Positions 62,240 to 64,000 of a stretch of 64,000 nucleotides of DNA are shown here, one piece after another (the stretch's first letter is position 1; every line of letters begins with the position of its first letter). The DNA is taken from assembly GCA_023333565.1 (NCBI GenBank), contig JAJKFH010000102.1, positions 992,001 to 1,056,000 on the forward strand, in the 5' to 3' direction. The notes beneath the pieces are model-generated. The model was not told the DNA's origin and searched no databases. It saw nothing but the letters and a program-made list of their open reading frames with translations. Both the position numbers and the translations under genes were made by a program. The DNA comes from Puffinus mauretanicus. Lineage: Eukaryota; Chordata; Aves; Procellariiformes; Procellariidae.

Positions 62240-62830
62240 TAGGAAAGCAAGGCTAGAAGGGATTTTTAAGGAGTCACCAATTCCTCCTCCTGCTCCACGA
62301 GCACAGCAGGTCAGTGGTATCTGTCCCGTTAGCACAGACTTTGCTCCAGCCCACTTTGAAAACGTTCCAAATGTGGAGATTTCCAAGGCAGCCTATCCCA
62401 GTGCTTCAGTAACACCATCCTAACAGCTAGAAATGGTTTTGCTAACATCTAATAAAAAAACGTCCCTGCTGCAATTTTTGCCTGTTATTCTTATCCTCTC
62501 CACGTGGGAGAGAAGAGATTATTTCCTTCCTCTTTGCTGCAGTCGTTTACATTTTTGAGGACTGTTATCATGTCTCTGTTCAGTCTTCTCTTCTCTATAT
62601 TTAAGAAAACAAAAATTCCTTTGTGGTTTCCTCATAGGTTATATTTCATAGATCTCTGAGTGCTCTTGTTGCTCTCTGAACACTTTCCTGTTGAATTATT
62701 GGAGAGTTTTGAACTGCTGGCAGTCTGCATTAGCACAGGTGAAAATGGTCATAGGGGTGCAAGTGGGAGAAATAATAGAGGAATAATCTTCTGTGTATTT
62801 GCATTGATAATGGGAGTCTGGAGTACAGGC
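62240..62830 (-). mobile_element. Old CR1 LINE fragment, reverse orientation
   Basis: Plus strand reads GGCTAGAAGGGATTTTTAAG, ATGTGGAGATTTCCAAGGCA, GCCTATCCCAGTGCTTCAGT, GTCTCTGTTCAGTCTTCTCT, GGTTTCCTCATAGGTTATAT and AATAATAGAGGAATAATCTT, which match the order of a reversed CR1 3' half (GGAAGGGACC, GATGGAGATTCCACCACC, CCATTCCAGTGCTTCACCAC, CACTCTTCTCTTC, CTCCTCATAAGTCAT, GAATAGAGGGGAATAATCA). Strongly diverged, probably an ancient amniote copy. Confidence 0.68.
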
Positions 62831-64000
62831 TGTAATTTTTGTGGGGTCTGACTAAGTGCGAGTTTTCTGTCTGTCCTTGAGAGAAAATCATTACTTCCCA
62901 CTTGGAAGGACAGATGCTAGACAAGAAAGATTCTTTTAGCACTCTTCAACTTTTTAAAATGTTGTGGTAAGCCACAGTCAGAGTGAGAACAGAGTAAAGG
63001 TGGATCAGGCTGTAGGGAGCCCAAGGTTGCCTCCTGAAGCTCATGTAAGCGGCTACTGATAATTCCCAGAAATCCTAGCAGCCCAGACTGTCTCTCAAAG
63101 GAAGGATTTGGAGTGATGAAACTGCGTCCCATTGGAGAATAGTTTCTGAAGCCTGTATGCTCTTTCCTGGGTGATAGACTGTTGGATTTTTGTCTTCCTT
63201 AGTCAAAAACTTGCACTGGAAAGGTAGATCAAGAACATTAATTAACCACAGGCCTGGCAGGAGAATATATTGCTCAAGAAACAGGGAGCTCAGTCAGACT
63301 ACAGCCTTGGACTACAGCTCTTTGAGAGCTCAAGTGGACAAATAACTCCCATGTCAATCCTTATCTTCTACACGGGAAGGCGTGAGAGGTTAGAAAAGGG
63401 TTACATGCATTCCAGTATACACCCCCTCTCTTTAACACCTCAGCCACAGCCTACAGAAATTACAGGTTGCTTCATGCTCTCTTTCGTCTCATTAGTTCAA
63501 GACAGACTGATACTTGAAGCTTTTTCAACACCAGTAGGTCAGGAGGCACGCACGTGTGTGCCCACACACACACACACACAGAGGCACACCCCCCATTAGA
63601 TGATCGTTGTTAACATTGCATGGTCTTTTAGAGAGTCATAATACATACTTTTTTTCTGAGTCCTCCAGTGATTAGCGAAACATCTTCCGTGATACTTACG
63701 AACCTAAAACTTGCTGCTATCTAAATTTCCTTGTGGATATTTCTACTGACTTCAGTGCCTACGGCCTTGGTCCATATCTGACTTTGGCCTCAGCAGTGTT
63801 TCCCAGCCTTGCTGTGCCTGGCAGTTTTGAAAGCCATTTTCCAGGGTGAAGCTTGGAAAGCTCATGTATTTAAGGCTGCCTCTTACATGCTCCTTTGCTT
63901 TTCTTCTGGAAGTCTCCTCTGAATCTGCCCCTTGGGAACTGGGCAAAATATGGATCTCCCCTTCTCGCCCCTTTCTGTATTGGTACTTTTCCTGGTGTTC
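62831..64000. other. Upstream intergenic sequence to window end
   Basis: No gene recognised. Contains a (CA)n microsatellite at 63563-63580. WNK1, the expected next gene in amniotes, has no exon visible here. Confidence 0.55.
63563..63580 (+). repeat. (CA)9 microsatellite
   Basis: Nine CA units, preceded by CACGTGTGTGCC, which can fold back on the repeat. Confidence 0.9.

Noticed and set aside
61000..64000. Search for WNK1 first exons at the right edge
   Set aside because: No Ser/Pro-rich WNK1 N-terminal or kinase-domain sequence recognised on the plus strand; WNK1 presumably starts beyond the window.

Overview
This is a gene-sparse stretch of a vertebrate nuclear genome, almost certainly a bird of the Neoaves group. 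The signs are GT-AG introns, several CR1 LINE fragments ending in the avian ATTCTATGATTCTATGA tail, and a 589-bp solo LTR of a type I know from neoavian but not galliform genomes. I identified two protein-coding genes by translating across predicted splice sites. They lie tail-to-tail and match the human 12p13.33 order B4GALNT3 (+) then NINJ2 (-). WNK1 would be expected beyond the right edge, and I found no WNK1 exon here.

Layout. At 99-2578 (+) are the last four coding exons of B4GALNT3, a Golgi beta-1,4-N-acetylgalactosaminyltransferase; the gene's 5' part lies left of the window. A candidate 3' UTR runs to about 3.8 kb, followed by about 6 kb with no recognised gene. NINJ2 (ninjurin-2, minus strand) has its stop at 10227, exon 3 at 10227-10390, exon 2 at 11767-11998 and a 33-nt coding first exon at 57885-57917. 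The splice phases join exactly to a 142-residue protein, the same length as I recall for human NINJ2. The 45.9-kb intron 1 fills most of the window. A moderately CpG-rich promoter/5' UTR region lies at about 57.9-58.46 kb, and 58.5-64 kb is upstream intergenic sequence.

Repeats inside intron 1 and upstream are CR1 fragments of different ages (24.4, 25.1, 30.8 and 62.2 kb, with weaker L3/CR1-like pieces at 19.1 and 55.5 kb), six MIR-like SINE remnants (15.1, 19.2, 20.9, 21.2, 49.6 and 59.0 kb), and the solo LTR at 45.9-46.5 kb. There is also a G-quadruplex motif, a long pyrimidine tract, long A/T homopolymers between 59.0 and 61.0 kb, and two inverted repeats.

The two genes have no evident functional link: one modifies Golgi glycans and the other is a small tetraspan-like membrane adhesion/oligomer protein. 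I see no operon, CRISPR array, tRNA/rRNA gene or bacterial system, and no convincing new protein-coding gene. The points most worth following up are the NINJ1-like N-glycosylation sequon kept in this NINJ2, the sense-oriented LTR in its intron, the MIR density, the inverted repeats, and a GC-rich island with a 234-codon open frame at 50.7-51.9 kb.
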